A DNA stretch of 64,000 nucleotides from Mytilus trossulus (Eukaryota; Mollusca; Bivalvia; Mytilida; Mytilidae), in assembly GCF_036588685.1 (NCBI RefSeq), contig NC_086381.1:49227431-49291430 (forward strand), given 5' to 3'. The notes under the pieces were generated by a model, which worked only from the letters and a program-made list of their open reading frames with translations, had not been told where the DNA came from and searched no databases. The position numbers were made by a program, and so were the translations under genes. This document shows, one piece after another, positions 36,828-49,774 of this stretch. Position 1 is the first letter of the stretch; every line of letters starts with the position of its first letter.

Positions 36828-39800
36828 TTAATAACTGTTTTAGGTCATTTAGACATGGCCCCAAATGATATGTTTGAATATCTTACATAAGCGCCAAATA
36901 AATCTGTCGTGGCGAAGTTGAAGATGTTAATGTAGTCTGATCATATTTGTCCATGCAAATTGTTTATCTAATCAAAGTAAATTGTTTTTGTTTATATCTA
37001 AACACGTTGGCAAAATATGGCGTGTAGATGTAACCAACAATTAAAGTACATCGGATGACGCAGTTCTTGTGGATGGTCAAAACACAGGTCACAGAAAAAG
37101 ATCACATCTCTATATCTGAAACCCAGGTTAATAGAGATACATTTCTTTCTGATACAAGTTCGTGCGTGGATGATGAATGAATGACAGGAAATTCAACCGC
37201 ATCGTAATAACTATTATATTGTAGTGATATAGATCAGTATACCTGATTTACTAATATAATAATAGTTCATGAGCTTTAGCACATTTTTTCGGTACGTGTA
37301 CATATATATCATCAATGTTTTTTTTACTTTTACATACATATCTATTGAATCTGGATTCAAACCTTCATTCTTTTCTTAAAATCTCCTGTACCAAGGGAGG
37401 GATATGGAAGTTGTTATCAGACAGTGCATTTATGCCTGTGTTGGTGTTTGTTTTCGTTTCACTTCGGATTTCGATTACATATATTTTACATTGCCGTTTG
37501 TTTCTGGTTTCACTTCTGTATATCTGTCGTTTATTTTGTTTTCCTCTTACAGTTTATATGTTTCCCTCGGTTTTGGTTTGTTATCTTGATTTGTTTATTT
37601 CTCAATCAATTAATGAATATTGAATACCGGTATATAAATGTTGCTTTTCTTGACAAAAAAAGGCAGCAGTAGTAAATATAAATGTGTATTCATGTCTTTT
37701 TTTTATTAAATGTACTTTTATCATTCTAATCATTTTCTGTGCTCTATTTTGTAATTCATTTGATTGTATAACTCAAATATTGGAGCACTATGATTGGTTA
37801 ATAAAATTATCTAAGTTATCTGTACCTCTCTTCAAAAGTCATATATCGATTTAGAGAAAACAAATCCGGGTTACAAATTTAACCCGATGGAAATACATCA
37901 ACTATAACAAGAAAACACCGAATCAACAGAGACACTGAAGTGAAACAAAAAGGCTGACAATGCTACCTATACAGAAACAAACTATTAGTTAACAATTGTC
38001 ATATTCCTGATTTTGTACAAGACATTTTATGATTAATTTTTTTCAAGTTGATAATTTTTGTACACGACATTTTATGATTATTTTTTTTCAAGTTGAACAT
38101 TTGATATTCGAATGATGGTAAATCAAAACAACTTATCGCATGCCAAAATCAGCGAGATATAAACACATGCATTTCTGAATGAAACATAAATTTCAAAGCA
38201 TACATTGTAATTTATGGCTCGCTGATTAAATATACGCTAGCAATATTTAACACTTAACGTTCAAAAATATCATGCAATCAACCAATCAATAAACATTTTA
38301 AACATTTTTACCTATTATGTATTTTTGTGTTATTTACGCATCGTTGTCAATATCATGGAATTTGATGCGACAGGATACAAGTAAGAAGTTAAGCTAGCTA
38401 TAAAATATTCACCTAAACAAGTTCCAAAAATAAATGTACGGCATTTGATACGTTCCTATTATGTTCAATCAACATCATATCTTAATTAAGCTTATAGATT
38501 AAGTTTATACCATTCGGTAAACAGTACAGAGAACAAAGACAACTGTTGTAAATGCTTGCCACTGAATATCTTACCATTATTCAAATCAGACTATGCGTAT
38601 GGGCTTTGCTCATTTTTGAAGGCTGTACGGTGACCTATAATTGTTAATGTCTGTGTAATTTTTGTCTCTAGTGGACAGGTGTCTCATTGGCAACCATACC
38701 ACATCTTCTTTTTCATATGCCAGATGATTGTGAGAATCGTCATGGTAAAATTTGCTCCAGATAGTTATCTGATTAATGACCACTAAAAATTATAAGATAT
38801 CCATAAATATTGGAAAAATTCAAATGAAAACTTTAGCCAATGAGCGATAAAGAAAGTTTTATACTAAACAAAGGGCGGAACAATCCAGCGATAAACAAAG
38901 TCAAAATAACAAGCTAATTGACATACGACGTCCCACTAAAAAACACAAGATGTTTCTAAAATAATACTTATCGCCTTTGTTGAAATCTCAGTTGTTTGCT
39001 AGTTTGTTACATTTTCTCCTGCTGACAATCTTCTTCATTGTTCTTTTGGATGACGTTAATTGGTTTCCGTTACATTTTTCTATTTATGTCAGATGTATTG
39101 ACTGATAAAAGTTTAAAATCTTTGTTTTATTAATTTGTATTTTTAAAAGAGAGCCGGCTTTTTTCACCAGACCAAATCACATGATTTCAGACTATCTCAC
39201 GTATGCACCACTTAAAACTGACTAATAAATCTGCGTTTAACAAAATTAGGTACTAGAACATTGTTACCATTTATCCCTTACGTGACACCTTGATTAAAAG
39301 ATCTATGTCACATACGTTAGTTTCATCACTTCTTACATTTTATTGGCTTTTTTTCGAAAGTTACTTATAGATATTTTTTGACGAAACACGAGTCATTCGT
39401 ACACAAATTTGAATGATGTATCTTTGATGAAATATTTATACCCATCTATATGGAATAGTGCCATGCACAGATAAGGTCTATAAACTTTTGAAAACTGTAT
39501 ACTGTATAAGGATTATATTATTAATATTTTGGGGTGTTGAATTTTAACCTTCCCTGAAATATAAATATTAAGTAACACTTTTGTCTTCTTTTTTTTAAAT
39601 TAAAAAAACGTGTAAAAAGAGTAAACAAACGTTCTTTATCTCAAACCTTTCAACTTAGTGAAGACGGCATTCAAAAATGTCGTTATAGTAAAAGTTATAA
39701 TTCTTAAAACAAATATAACATGTATAAAATGCCTACCAACACTCCTTAGCCGCATTCAGTTCTTTAGGATCGAGAACTCCGTCTCCTATTTTTCGAAAAT

Positions 39801-40440
39801 ATATTTATATTGGATTACAATCATGATAGTAATAGCAGAATGTATTTTTGAAGATATTTCACTACATTTAAATTTGTTATACACACTAAAAGCCCGTCAA
39901 AAAAGTTTGACAAGCAGCGATAAACAAATAAAAAAGGTGAACAGATTAATCTGTCACAAAAGGTATCTTGACATACTGGTTTTAATGTCTTCAAGTCTAT
40001 TTTATGCCGTCTAATGATATCTAAATTCTAGTAAAAACTTAAGGGACCAGGATCAGCAGTTTCAATACATTATAGTTGTATTTTAGACACACTTATTTTC
40101 TCTTTTTCCCAATTGTAGCTATGAATATATTAATTGTTTGATTATGATAACTTTTACTGATTTTTATGTAATGCACTCTATTTGAAATATGTCGTGAGCT
40201 ATGGTATGATCGTATGGGTACCTCACACTTTAAAAACTTTCGGAAAAATATATATGAAAATAAGTTCATGTATAATGTATATTTTCAATAATTTAATTTT
40301 GTATGTAACGCGTCTTCTGATTGGCTTACGTTATTTTGTTATCAGCCCAAAAACATAATTAGGTCATGTGACCGTGACGTCATCAACGTATTTTCATGGT
40401 TTTCCTCGGTTAAAAGGGAATTTAGAATTAAAATATAGAA

Positions 40441-40588
40441 ATGACTGTAATATTTTTTCTGTCTATTCGAAATAACATTTATAAAACATTTGGTGCACAC
40501 TGTTAAATAACCCGCTACGAGGCGTTATTCAGTGTGCACCAATTTGTCTATGTTATTTCTTCATAGACAGAAAAAATACTACTGGCAT
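40441..40588. repeat. Long palindrome H3 in an intron of copy C
   Basis: Arms pair through ATTTTTTCTGTCTAT, GAAATAACAT and TTGGTGCACACTG around the centre CCGCTACGAGGCG (40,512-40,524). It is part of an insertion relative to D, whose matching intron lacks it. A perfect TGACGTCA (40,375-40,382) and GATTGGC (40,319) lie just to the left. Confidence 0.88.
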
Positions 40589-41314
40589 TCCTTAAACGTG
40601 TGCTTCGTTTTACATTTGGATTATACGCTTTCGCATGAATAGTCGTATATGTGATTAGAAGACAACAATCAGATATACGTTCTCATACATTTACAACAAC
40701 TCACCGTTTTTATCGATAACAACAAACAACTCTCTTAAACCAGTGTTTTCTTCGTGTTGTTTAAGTGCCTCTGCAAACTCTTCGATACTTATCACATCAT
40801 TGTTGTCCAAGTCGTAATTAATAAGATTACATGGAACATCAAAGGAATATTCTGTTCCCTTACTCTAAAAGTAAAAACAAGATGTTCATTAAAACTTTTA
40901 TTTTCGTCCAATTAAAATTATTATTTGCAGCATGAACAAGTCAAGCATTCGTCGTTGATATTCAATTAAATCTCACAGTATTTTAATCAAATATTTTTAC
41001 AATTTAAATTTAGTCAAAAAATTATCAAATTGAATAACTCTAACAATGATTGGATACGTGTAACCAAACAAGTGTAAATTACCATTTAACAACATTGGTC
41101 ACAAGCATGATTTAAGACCGGCAGTCTTTGTGTGCTGGATCAATATAGACCCAGTCTCGTACACTCCGCCTAAATATATGCATGTTATATTGGCAACTGG
41201 TCTAAGTGAAAAAGTCAAATCAAATTTAAATTGTTTCTAATGCACTTCAATTGATTTTGACCGTCTCGCTTTATACATTCCGAGATTCCACGAATACATC
41301 TTAAAACAGTGTAT

Positions 41315-41470
41315 AATTGGTTATCAAAGGCACCAGGATTATGATTTAGTTTACCAGACGCGCGTTTTGTCTACATAAGACTTATCAGTGACGCTCATAT
41401 CAAAATATTCATAAAGCCAAACAAGTACAAAGTTGAAGAGCATTTAGGATCCCAAATTTCCAAAAGTGCT
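41315..41470. repeat. ~355-bp family fragment in the first coding intron of copy C
   Basis: GGTTATCAAAGGCACCAGGA, CCAGACGCGCG, GTGACGCTCATATCAAAATA and GTTGAAGAGC, the same order as in the array at 5.1 kb. A shorter piece sits in the same intron of copy A. Confidence 0.7.
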
Positions 41471-41759
41471 TTTTAACAACTTTATGACAGAATTTGATGA
41501 TGATCACGATTAATGAGATTGAATTAAGCAAAACGTCATTGTAGGTGCCTGTAAAAAACAAATATCAGTACCTCAATAGAACGTCGCTTTTTGTCCTTGC
41601 TAACCCGAATCTTCAGTCTAATACGAACTCGCCAACGGGCTGTGCAAATATTGAAAAGCAGCAAGAGTCCGATAAATCCTATTACGAATTTTGTCTGGTT
41701 CTTATTGCGTGCTTTTTACTGAAATAGAACAAATAGTGAGATGGGAATAACAGCAAACT

Positions 41760-42235
41760 GGACGAATAATTTAAGGAAGCTGGCTTATCATGTTTTGGAT
41801 TATTTGTCAGATTTTCGAAATCCTTTGGTTTTATCCATTTTAATGCCATGAAAAAACTTTACCGGTGACCCCCAATTTTTCTTTTTAAAATATTTTCCAT
41901 GTTTAATGATGAGCAATCTGTAAAAGTCTTATAAAATTTTAATTACTTTTTAACAGTTTTTGAGAACTTCAACTTCAATGATAAAGCTACTAAAAGTCAA
42001 GAGAGAATATGTTCCCGCCAAAATTTCAAAGACTCATATCTCAACAACAAGCACGGTGACCTATATATTTTTTTGGCTCTTTGGATACCTCTATTAATTC
42101 CCTATCAATATAAACTAGTGTAAAAGTTTATTACTTTGAAACTGAGAAGCTTAAAAATATTTATATCTAGAATAATATCATTTAAAATATACAAAAAATG
42201 ACATAAAGTCATTTTATTTTAAAACTTATAATCTA
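41760..42235. repeat. Repeat-like segment shared with D (61,920-62,310)
   Basis: Both copies hold TGTCAGATTTTC / TGTTAGATTTTC, TTTGGTTTTATC, GACCCCCAATTTTTC-like and GTGACCTATATATTT-like runs and lie in the same intron. It belongs to the duplicon, and copy A lacks it. No coding signal. Confidence 0.5.
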
Positions 42236-42324
42236 GTTTTTATTACTAAACCTAGGTTGTTTTGGTTATTCGAATTCAATGTAGTAGTGAGTCATGTACC
42301 TGATGTAAGTAAAATAATATTTTT

Positions 42325-42331
42325 ACTTACA
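42325..42331 (-). promoter_or_regulatory. Candidate donor of the 5' noncoding exon, copy C
   Basis: Minus strand AATTT|GTAAGTAAAAATA, homologous to A (4408) and D (63,061). The base before GT is T instead of G. Confidence 0.35.
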
Positions 42332-42589
42332 AATTATGAATATAATACTATATAAATACTACACCAATGTCTAGGTAAGTTGAAACAGAATGAGAACTGT
42401 GATCAAATACATTGACATAGTTTCAGTAGACGTTACACGTACTTGCGTGGTTAGAAATTTAAACCATATTATCTTTGAAATTAAATATATGACCCAAAAC
42501 TAGCGTGTCATTCAACTTTGTTTTGTATTCATATTTGTCTAGTCCTGTAATGTTATGTTGTCATTTCAATATTATATTTAACTTTGCCA

Positions 42590-43080
42590 TTAAAGTGCGA
42601 AGTTTGGCATGCCATAAAACCAGGTTTAACCCACCACTTTTATTCCCCTTTAAAAATGTCCTGTACCAAGTCAGGAAGATGGTCATTGTTATATTATTGT
42701 TCGTTTCTCTGTGTGTTGCATTTTAACGTTGAGTCGTTTGTGTTTTCTCTTATTTTTGAGATATTGAGATAAGACGTGGCACGGTACTTGTCTATCCCAA
42801 ATTCATGTATTTGGTTTTCATGTTATAATTGTTATTCTCGTGGTGTTTTGTCTGATGATTGGTCAGTTTCTGTGTGTGTTGTGTCGTTGTTCTCCTCTTA
42901 TATTTAATGCGTTTCGCTCGGTTTTGGTTTGTTACCCCGATTTTGTTTTTTGTCCATGGATTTATGAGTTTTGAACAGCGGTATACTACTGTTGCCTTTC
43001 TTTATCTACACTTGTATTCTCGTATCCATTTTACAAAAGTTATCCGAGGAAGGGTTAAATATTCTCGACATATGTAGTTT
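42590..43080. repeat. Dispersed repeats in the upstream flank of copy C
   Basis: Two joined families: the ACCAGGTTTAACCCACC..CTGTACCAAGTCAGG segment (relative of 7299-7612) and a T-rich stretch ending CGGTATACTACTGTTGCCTT (relative of 37,540-37,650 and 57,750-57,840). Open frames here are by-products. Confidence 0.6.
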
Positions 43081-43560
43081 TGAAAACAAATTTACCACTA
43101 TATTAATAACCATGCTAGTCTAACTCTAGATTATTGATATTCATTTTCTACTTTGAAGGTTAATTTATTTTTTTCCCTTCTCCTGGAAGATTTTGGTGAT
43201 TTGAAAAGAATTGAGAATCACATGTATGGGTGAAAATTACAAAAAAAAGGACTACACAAATCTCAAACAAAACAGAGAAAAAAAATGCAAAATATGCGGT
43301 GTTACAATATATAAAAGGTGAAATTTAAATGAACAGAAACAAAATAACTAATAAAGGGGTAAAGAATTAAAGGATCCCGAATTAATAACTCTCCAAAACA
43401 TTTATCTTAGATCAATGTAAAATGGATTACACGGTAAGAATAAACCATGTGACTATAAAAATTATAAATGTTCAGAGGTAAAATTATCCAAAAAGGATAT
43501 CTAAGCAAACATAGGGTTATCTGTTGAGACAAAGGATCGATAAATTATTGACTTCTTAAA

Positions 43561-46500
43561 TATGTATATCTCAAAGATGTAACAAAGAGTGTGTTTTCCT
43601 ATATTTTCAAACGTTACATGTATAATCTGGTTCTATTTCTTACTGATTCATCTCTTTTTTAATCTATATAAATTCATATTTAAGTGATCGAGTTTATTTT
43701 TTCATTCAATAATTCAACTGTCAAAAATTCGAATATGATAACATCCGTGCATTAAACGTTCATCCCGATCTTTTTGTTTTCTCACTAGGGTCACCAACTT
43801 TTCCCCCTGCTGATTTGAACCACATTGAATTTTAAATGTTTTGGAAAACAAATATTGATTGACCATTATTGACGTCATTTTAGTCCTACAAAATTTTAAA
43901 GCAGTCTCAAATCAATTATCAAGAGCTCTTCAAAGTAATTTTCCGTTAAAAAGTGTTTTATCACTATTCATTCTGGTGAGTACTAGCCGTTGTTTCAATA
44001 ATTCCTAATCTTTCTCAGCATCCAACTTATTCCTCATCTCTTTTTTACCAGCCTTCTTTGATTTTATGGAATACAGAGTTTTACAATAAAAAACGCACGA
44101 ACCAAAATTGCTTGAACTTACCTATAAAACGATGTGTTCACTGTGTGTTTTATTAAAATTTTGTAATATTAACATTTGTGTTTGATTTTAAATATAGAAA
44201 TAAAGTCAAACTAGGAAGATTATTTCCCATTCTTCTGATAATGATTATGAGTTTTCGATATTTTTCTGTGTAAAACATGTAAAAATTCTTTAAAATTCAA
44301 AAATATTTTTTCTTTGTTCTAGGTGATAAGAACTAAATGTGTTCAATGCAAACTAGCGTTCGAATCGTTTATATCACCAAAACAACATGTGGTTGAACTA
44401 CAAAACCTTGTCATAATATCACTAAAGTCATCGAAATACAAAACATGACCAGATACGCTTAATACTATGACACCGTCAAACAATAGATTAACTCGATTTG
44501 CAATTCTTCTAGTCTTTCCAAACAAAATACGTTTAGACAGTATATATGATTTTATGAGAAGAATTTGTTGTTCATTTGTCGTGCACTATTTATGAACTTG
44601 CCCAGGTTGATTTGACATTTGGACTCTACATCAACACAAACAAATCATACTGGAAATGAATGTACAGTATGTGGAGAAATAATTAGTAAAACTGATACGA
44701 CCCAGACAGGTATGAGCCGTTGTAGAGGATAACTGGTTCAGTAGTCCGTCTGCCAAACTGAAAACCCTGACCAGATGGGGTTATGTTGAGTGTGTATGTC
44801 GTTTTAGCAAAACTGCATACATTGTTGCTTGACAATTATGGCATTGGTTAGCTTGTTGTTTATCCTTCCAATTTCATGATTCATATCCACTGTCTCTTTT
44901 TCTAGCGAGTACGTTCCAGGATACAAAGTCATTTACTTTTGGTAACTGAAGGTCAAATGTAACAGTTATATCTTAATAATTTCATCTCACCTAATTGTGT
45001 TTGCTGATTATTTCACTCGCATATAATATGGTTCGATAAACATGATACAAGAGCTAACATTGCTCGAATTTTATTGTTATGAGTAACAAGATTTTTCTGC
45101 ATTTTGTTTTGTAAAAAAAATAAACCAGACTTTAGTAGTCTATTTTGGTGTGCTTACATCTGGCTTTTTCAACACTGATTCTTTGTCATATTCACTTTCC
45201 TCTTGTTTTCTTTACCAATTTTCTTCTTTTAATACTGTCGCTCCATGTCGTTCTGATGTGATTTATTAAAATGATTCATATGTGGTCTATAAATTCTGCA
45301 GTGTCCTGATTCATAAAGTCTAAAATTTAGTTTTGCCAATTTTTATGGGCTTCTCCCTGTTTGAATTTAATTTGAGGTTTCAGTATTTTTTTTATTCGAT
45401 AATTTAAGTATCGTCAGCATTATTTGCTAGTTAGAAAGATATTGTGGGATATATTTTGTCTGCTGAAAACGTATTATTATAGTGTGTTGCCTGTGGTGGA
45501 TCTGAATATAATGTGTATCATATGATTGGACGGAAAATATTTTTCAAGTGCTGTCGTCTTGATGGCAAGCTTCTTAATAAAGATATAGTGTGGACCTCGC
45601 ATAAACTAAATTTGATAGTCTTCCAATAAATTTTTTTTCAACATATCTGAAACTTGCAAGGTGTTTAATTACGGTTTTTGAGTTTCATGTTTGCAATCAT
45701 TTGTATACTAATGCCATAATTGAGGTTGGCAGATGTAATAAATACACCGTAGGTTATTTCATTTAAAAATAAGGATATCAATTTCCGTACACAGGTTCAC
45801 CCTAAAATAAAAACACATAACAGCTCAGATCTATTGACAAAGATGCAGATGTTTTGGCGGCTTTTTATTTAGCATAATAAATATCAAAGGTTTATGATTT
45901 AGATACGCCAGACTCATCAGTGACGCTCAGATAAAAAAAGTTAAAAAAAAATTGAAGAGGATTAACAATACATTACGTGAATAATTAAACAGTTGTATTT
46001 ACCGAGAAATGAATTTGAAAAAAATACACGTGTGAATCTTTGGAAGAATAAATGACAACTCCTCCAAATATAAAGCATATTATCTTATATATCTATATGG
46101 AGTTCTTTTCTTTCTGAACCATAAGTCATTCTTTTTCAATATCAACCCGGGCGATACCATATGTCAATGTAATATGCCCCAAGGCATAAGATTATGACCT
46201 GTGTGAGGTCATTATTTTCCTTGATAAAAATGCAATCTATGATTTACTTCAAAATTATACTTGTCTGATAGTATTTAGTTGCCGATAAACATGATAAAGG
46301 AATTTATTTTTTAAAGTTCAATCGATGATAGGTTTAACAGAAATCGTCATTGTCAGCATTTTAATTTTAGAAACAAATAAGGTGAAGTTTTGTTAATTTA
46401 TCGCTACAATACAGAAACATTATCATATAATTTTATGTAAAATGAATTTTTATGCAGACTTTCATAAACGGCCAGATTTAATATATTCTTGCGCAACATT

Positions 46501-47100
46501 TTAAAAATCTTATTGAGTCACACTGAAAGGTTGATCTATTTTTTGGTCACTTGCTTTAACGTTCAGTGGCAACTATTTAATGCCTGTTCAGGACGATACA
46601 CATTGAATAGAAGTCCTACTGTGACCTGCATGTTTATTTATTCGTTTTAATGTCAGTTATTAACTTTTTTTAAATGTATGTATACATTTTACTCTATCAA
46701 ATGATCAACTTATGAGATATTCTTATATTTTATTTACTATAATTCTCGTTACTTACAAAAGGGTCGGGTGTGGAGGGTATATAATTATATCCTGATTATC
46801 TGTTAAAAAATGAATTGCTATTCAAAAGACAAACTTTCTGAATATTTCTTTCTATTCAATTAAAATTGTTGAAAAAAATAACCAATTTTCGACAGCCCTT
46901 CCGCGATAGATATGTGATTACAAATAGAAACAAACATGCCCCTCCAACTTTTCCATTAACTAAGTTGGTACAATATATTACTTCCAATGTGTCTTGTATT
47001 TGCCATACACCGTTATCGGATGGTAACAATTAATTGAGTCTTTCTTCATACAGTAATATGTATATTGTGTATGGATAATAGTTTTTAAGGTTTTTATATC
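43561..47100. other. Non-genic stretch
   Basis: AT-rich. A small ~355-bp family fragment is at about 45,880-45,960 (CCAGACTCATCAGTGACGCT). No gene I can support. Confidence 0.45.
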
Positions 47101-47102
47101 TA

Positions 47103-47971
47103 CAGTCGAACCTGATTAAACCGGACCCAGAATAAACCGGTTTCCAGTCCATTCCGGCCGAAAATGAAAGTCCCATACTTTTCCATTCAAAGTCTTTGTT
47201 AAAATACCCTTTGTAAACCAGACCCTGTGTATTCCGAATTCCGGTCTAATTATGAAGTCCCAATACTCTTAATTACATTAAGTAATACCTGTCAAAACCG
47301 GTTTGTCTAATTGATTTCAATGATCGATATGCAATCAAAACATATTTGATACTCAATTAGTCTGGTGTCAAACTGTGAACCTACAATCGTACAGTAGTGA
47401 GCTGTATTATTTATTAAAACATTTTAAACGTGTCAATTAAACGAAAAGACACACCGAATATATCTCGGATTGAACTTACGTTTTAACTTGATTAGACAAA
47501 TTAAAACCGCACGGAGTAAGACATTCACATCGTGATTTCGAAATCCTGGGTCCCCTGTTGTAAACCCCTAAACAAATGACCTTGATAATGAAAAGCACCC
47601 GAATAACAACAATCAATGGATATTGTACACTGTACGAAAAGTGATGAAATTACGTTTGATAATATTCTGGCTTTTTAATCGGCCATTCCAACATTTCAAA
47701 TTATTGATCATGGGAGTAAATCGAAACTGTCGTCTTATAATCCAAACAACGCGAGCATTATGATGCAAATGCAAACAACGAAAAACGAAGTGAAAGTATT
47801 TTAATTCATCAGATATAATTTACAATCAGAGAGAACTTTTACATATAAAATGTCGGACGTCACAAGTCATTAACTTCCGGTCAACACAGAAACCTGAATA
47901 AACCGGCTAACTGTCCAAACCGGCCATTTTTCAGAATCCCGTAGCCGGCCGGTTTATACAGGTTTTTACTG
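47103..47971. mobile_element. Non-autonomous pogo/Tigger-like DNA element
   Basis: 869 bp between TA dinucleotides at 47,101-47,102 and 47,972-47,973. Left end CAGTCGAACCTGATTAAACC; right end, read in reverse, CAGTAAAAACCTGTATAAACC. These are inverted terminal repeats of the CAGT-type with a TA target duplication, typical of the pogo branch of Tc1/mariner. Extra CCGG-rich subterminal repeats occur inside (47,120-47,300 and 47,880-47,955). No transposase frame is present, so mobility would depend on a relative elsewhere. Confidence 0.8.
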
Positions 47972-48029
47972 TAGATTAATTAGTGAGTTTAATTTCACAT
48001 TCTAAATTAGCCTTAGGACGTGTTAAAAC

Positions 48030-48225
48030 CAGAACGCATTAGAAAGAAAAATCACAAAAGTACTGAACTCAGAGGAAAATCAATACGGAAAGTCCATAAT
48101 CACATGGCAAAATCAAATAACAAAACGCATCAAAAACGAATAGACAAGAACTGTCATATTCCTGACTTGGTACAGGCATTTTCAAATGTAGAAAATGGTG
48201 GATTAAACCTGGTTCTATAGAAAGG
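48030..48225 (-). repeat. Third copy of the 0.3-kb repeat (7299-7612 family)
   Basis: Reverse complement of the core of 7299-7612 (CCTGACTTGGTACAGGCATT, GGTGGATTAAACCTGGTTCT). It is shorter and slightly more diverged than the 7.3/61.2-kb pair. The 66-codon frame on the plus strand is a by-product. Confidence 0.8.
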
Positions 48226-49774
48226 ACTATCCCACTTTAGTGTGGTCGATACAATTTATAATAAATTTGGCAAATCGTTATTAAAACATTTATTTTTTGA
48301 CGGTATATAAGTCAGCTAATGTATATTTTAAGGTTTTTCTTGTCGTAGAAATCACCTCGTGGTGTCAGGATTGCTCAAAGAAAGACCTGCGACAAATAAA
48401 CTTTACAGCCCACCTATTCCTTTTTTTTTTAAATACAAAAAAATAATTATAAAATTCAAAAGATGCGTGTTGTATTTTTTTGGTAGAATGAAGTTTTCCA
48501 TAGGACGTGAGATTATATCAATCATTATGTACAATACTTCCCTTATATACTATTTGGGAAAGAAACTTCCATAATGATTATAATGATGATTAAAGTATTT
48601 AAAAAACGCCTGTGGTTAGATCTCGTTCTTAAAATATTGATTGTGGAAATATTGCATTGAAGTATACAGTTGTATTGATAAACTAAATATCTAAGACCGA
48701 TGCATGGGCTTCAAAAGTATAAAATATCCATCATAAATTAATCACAAAAAATTTGTACATAATAATATTGCGTGCCACTAAACATCTGGCACATATTTTT
48801 GTTGGAACTCCCCGTAACACAATCCAAGTATATATGTTTAAAAGGTTTTTATTTTCGAACATAACATTTTAAATTTTGTTTGTATAATATATTTATCATT
48901 GACCTATATTTTAATTATTTGAAATTTTAAGTAATTTTCTATAATCTTTAACACTACAAACACATGAAACAATCCCTCAATCCCCCATCATCGATATATT
49001 TATAGTGTAGTATTTTTGTCTGTATATTATAATAATCCACCTACACCAGTATCTTCATAGATATCATAAATATTCAAATCGTTTAAAGAAGTCCCTTATT
49101 CAGAACATTTGTCAACAGCTATTCTTGATATAGGAACCTATTGTGCTCCTCTCGTAGTCGCCTTTTTAGTTCCTATAACCAAAATAAAGAACAAAAATAG
49201 CATCATCTTTTAAATTGCTTTTTTGTTATTGTCAATGAAAAAACACCCTCGAGAGTTCAAAATGATAGTGAAATAAAGTACTACAGTGGCCGTAGGCCTT
49301 CAAAAATTAGCAAAGCCCTTACAGCATAGTCAGCCATAAATGACCCCAAAATGACAAATAAAACAATTAAAAACTTGTTTATTCAGAATAGTTAAGTGTG
49401 TGCTAGGCTAGTTGTGTTCATTAGCACAAACTGGTAAATTTCTTATACTGGAGACAAACAGGTTTTTTTTATTGTCAGGTTTGTGTTTTAATTACAGTGA
49501 AATGTCTATAACATAATATTGGCAAGCTCTTAATCACCCAGAGTTTGTAAAAGTTGAACACATACATATACGAAGATGTTGTATGAGTGCCAATCAGACA
49601 ACTCACAATTTGTAAAAGTCACAATTTGTAAAAGTTAACCATCGACAATCAGTAATCAATACACAATTCTCTGAATGTTGTAAAAATGTCAAATGTGATC
49701 TAGCTTGATTATAAAAACTGATTTTCAAGTTCATAAAATTTTTTTTTGCAGGTTTATGACTTACATCGAATAAA
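48226..49774. other. Non-genic stretch with dispersed repeats
   Basis: 48,560-48,920 belongs to the family also seen at 17,220-17,400 and 51,940-52,290. At 49,550-49,640 the ACAATTTGTAAAAGT unit is repeated twice beside a GATGTTGTATGAGTGCCAAT marker, which also opens this window at 11-60. Confidence 0.5.

Larger units (their letters stand above)
39737..41718 (-). pseudogene. Copy C: EF-hand / cationic-peptide precursor gene without start codon or last exon
   Basis: Coding-type exons at 41,572-41,718, 40,705-40,864 (160 bp) and 39,737-39,785 (49 bp), with good GT..AG sites. The signal peptide frame and the basic segment RWRVRIRLKIRVSKDKKRR are open, and both EF-hands are intact (loops DLDNNDVISIEE and DKNGDGVLDPKE). 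Lesions: the codon at the start position is AAG (41,701-41,703) where A and D have ATG, the frame has a stop just upstream, and the exon contains no other Met. The 3' UTR exon found in A, B and D falls in a stretch missing at about 39,288, so the split TGA has no second half. It could be expressed only with a new start and a new 3' exon. Most likely a pseudogene, but a young one, since the body of the protein is undamaged. Confidence 0.78.
36828..43560. repeat. Segmental duplication, C duplicon (with 34,140-34,207)
   Basis: Aligns by eye, in the same order and orientation, with 56,016-63,800. Landmarks include CACGTTGGCAAAATATGG (about 37,000 / 56,190), CTCCTGTACCAAGGGAGG (37,384 / 57,590), AACAATCCAGCGATA (38,880 / 59,080), the four-exon gene, and CCAAAACATTTATC (43,395 / 63,680). 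The copies differ by several insertions and deletions of 0.2-2.6 kb and by many substitutions. Confidence 0.85.

Noticed and set aside
37315..37672. Three overlapping hydrophobic open frames on the plus strand, echoed at 57,547-57,817
   Set aside because: T-rich dispersed repeat; open in all frames because of composition.
39658..40014. 118-codon open frame on the plus strand
   Set aside because: Antisense to the third coding exon and intron of copy C; no support as a gene.
41545..41727. 60-codon plus-strand open frame
   Set aside because: Antisense of the first coding exon of copy C.
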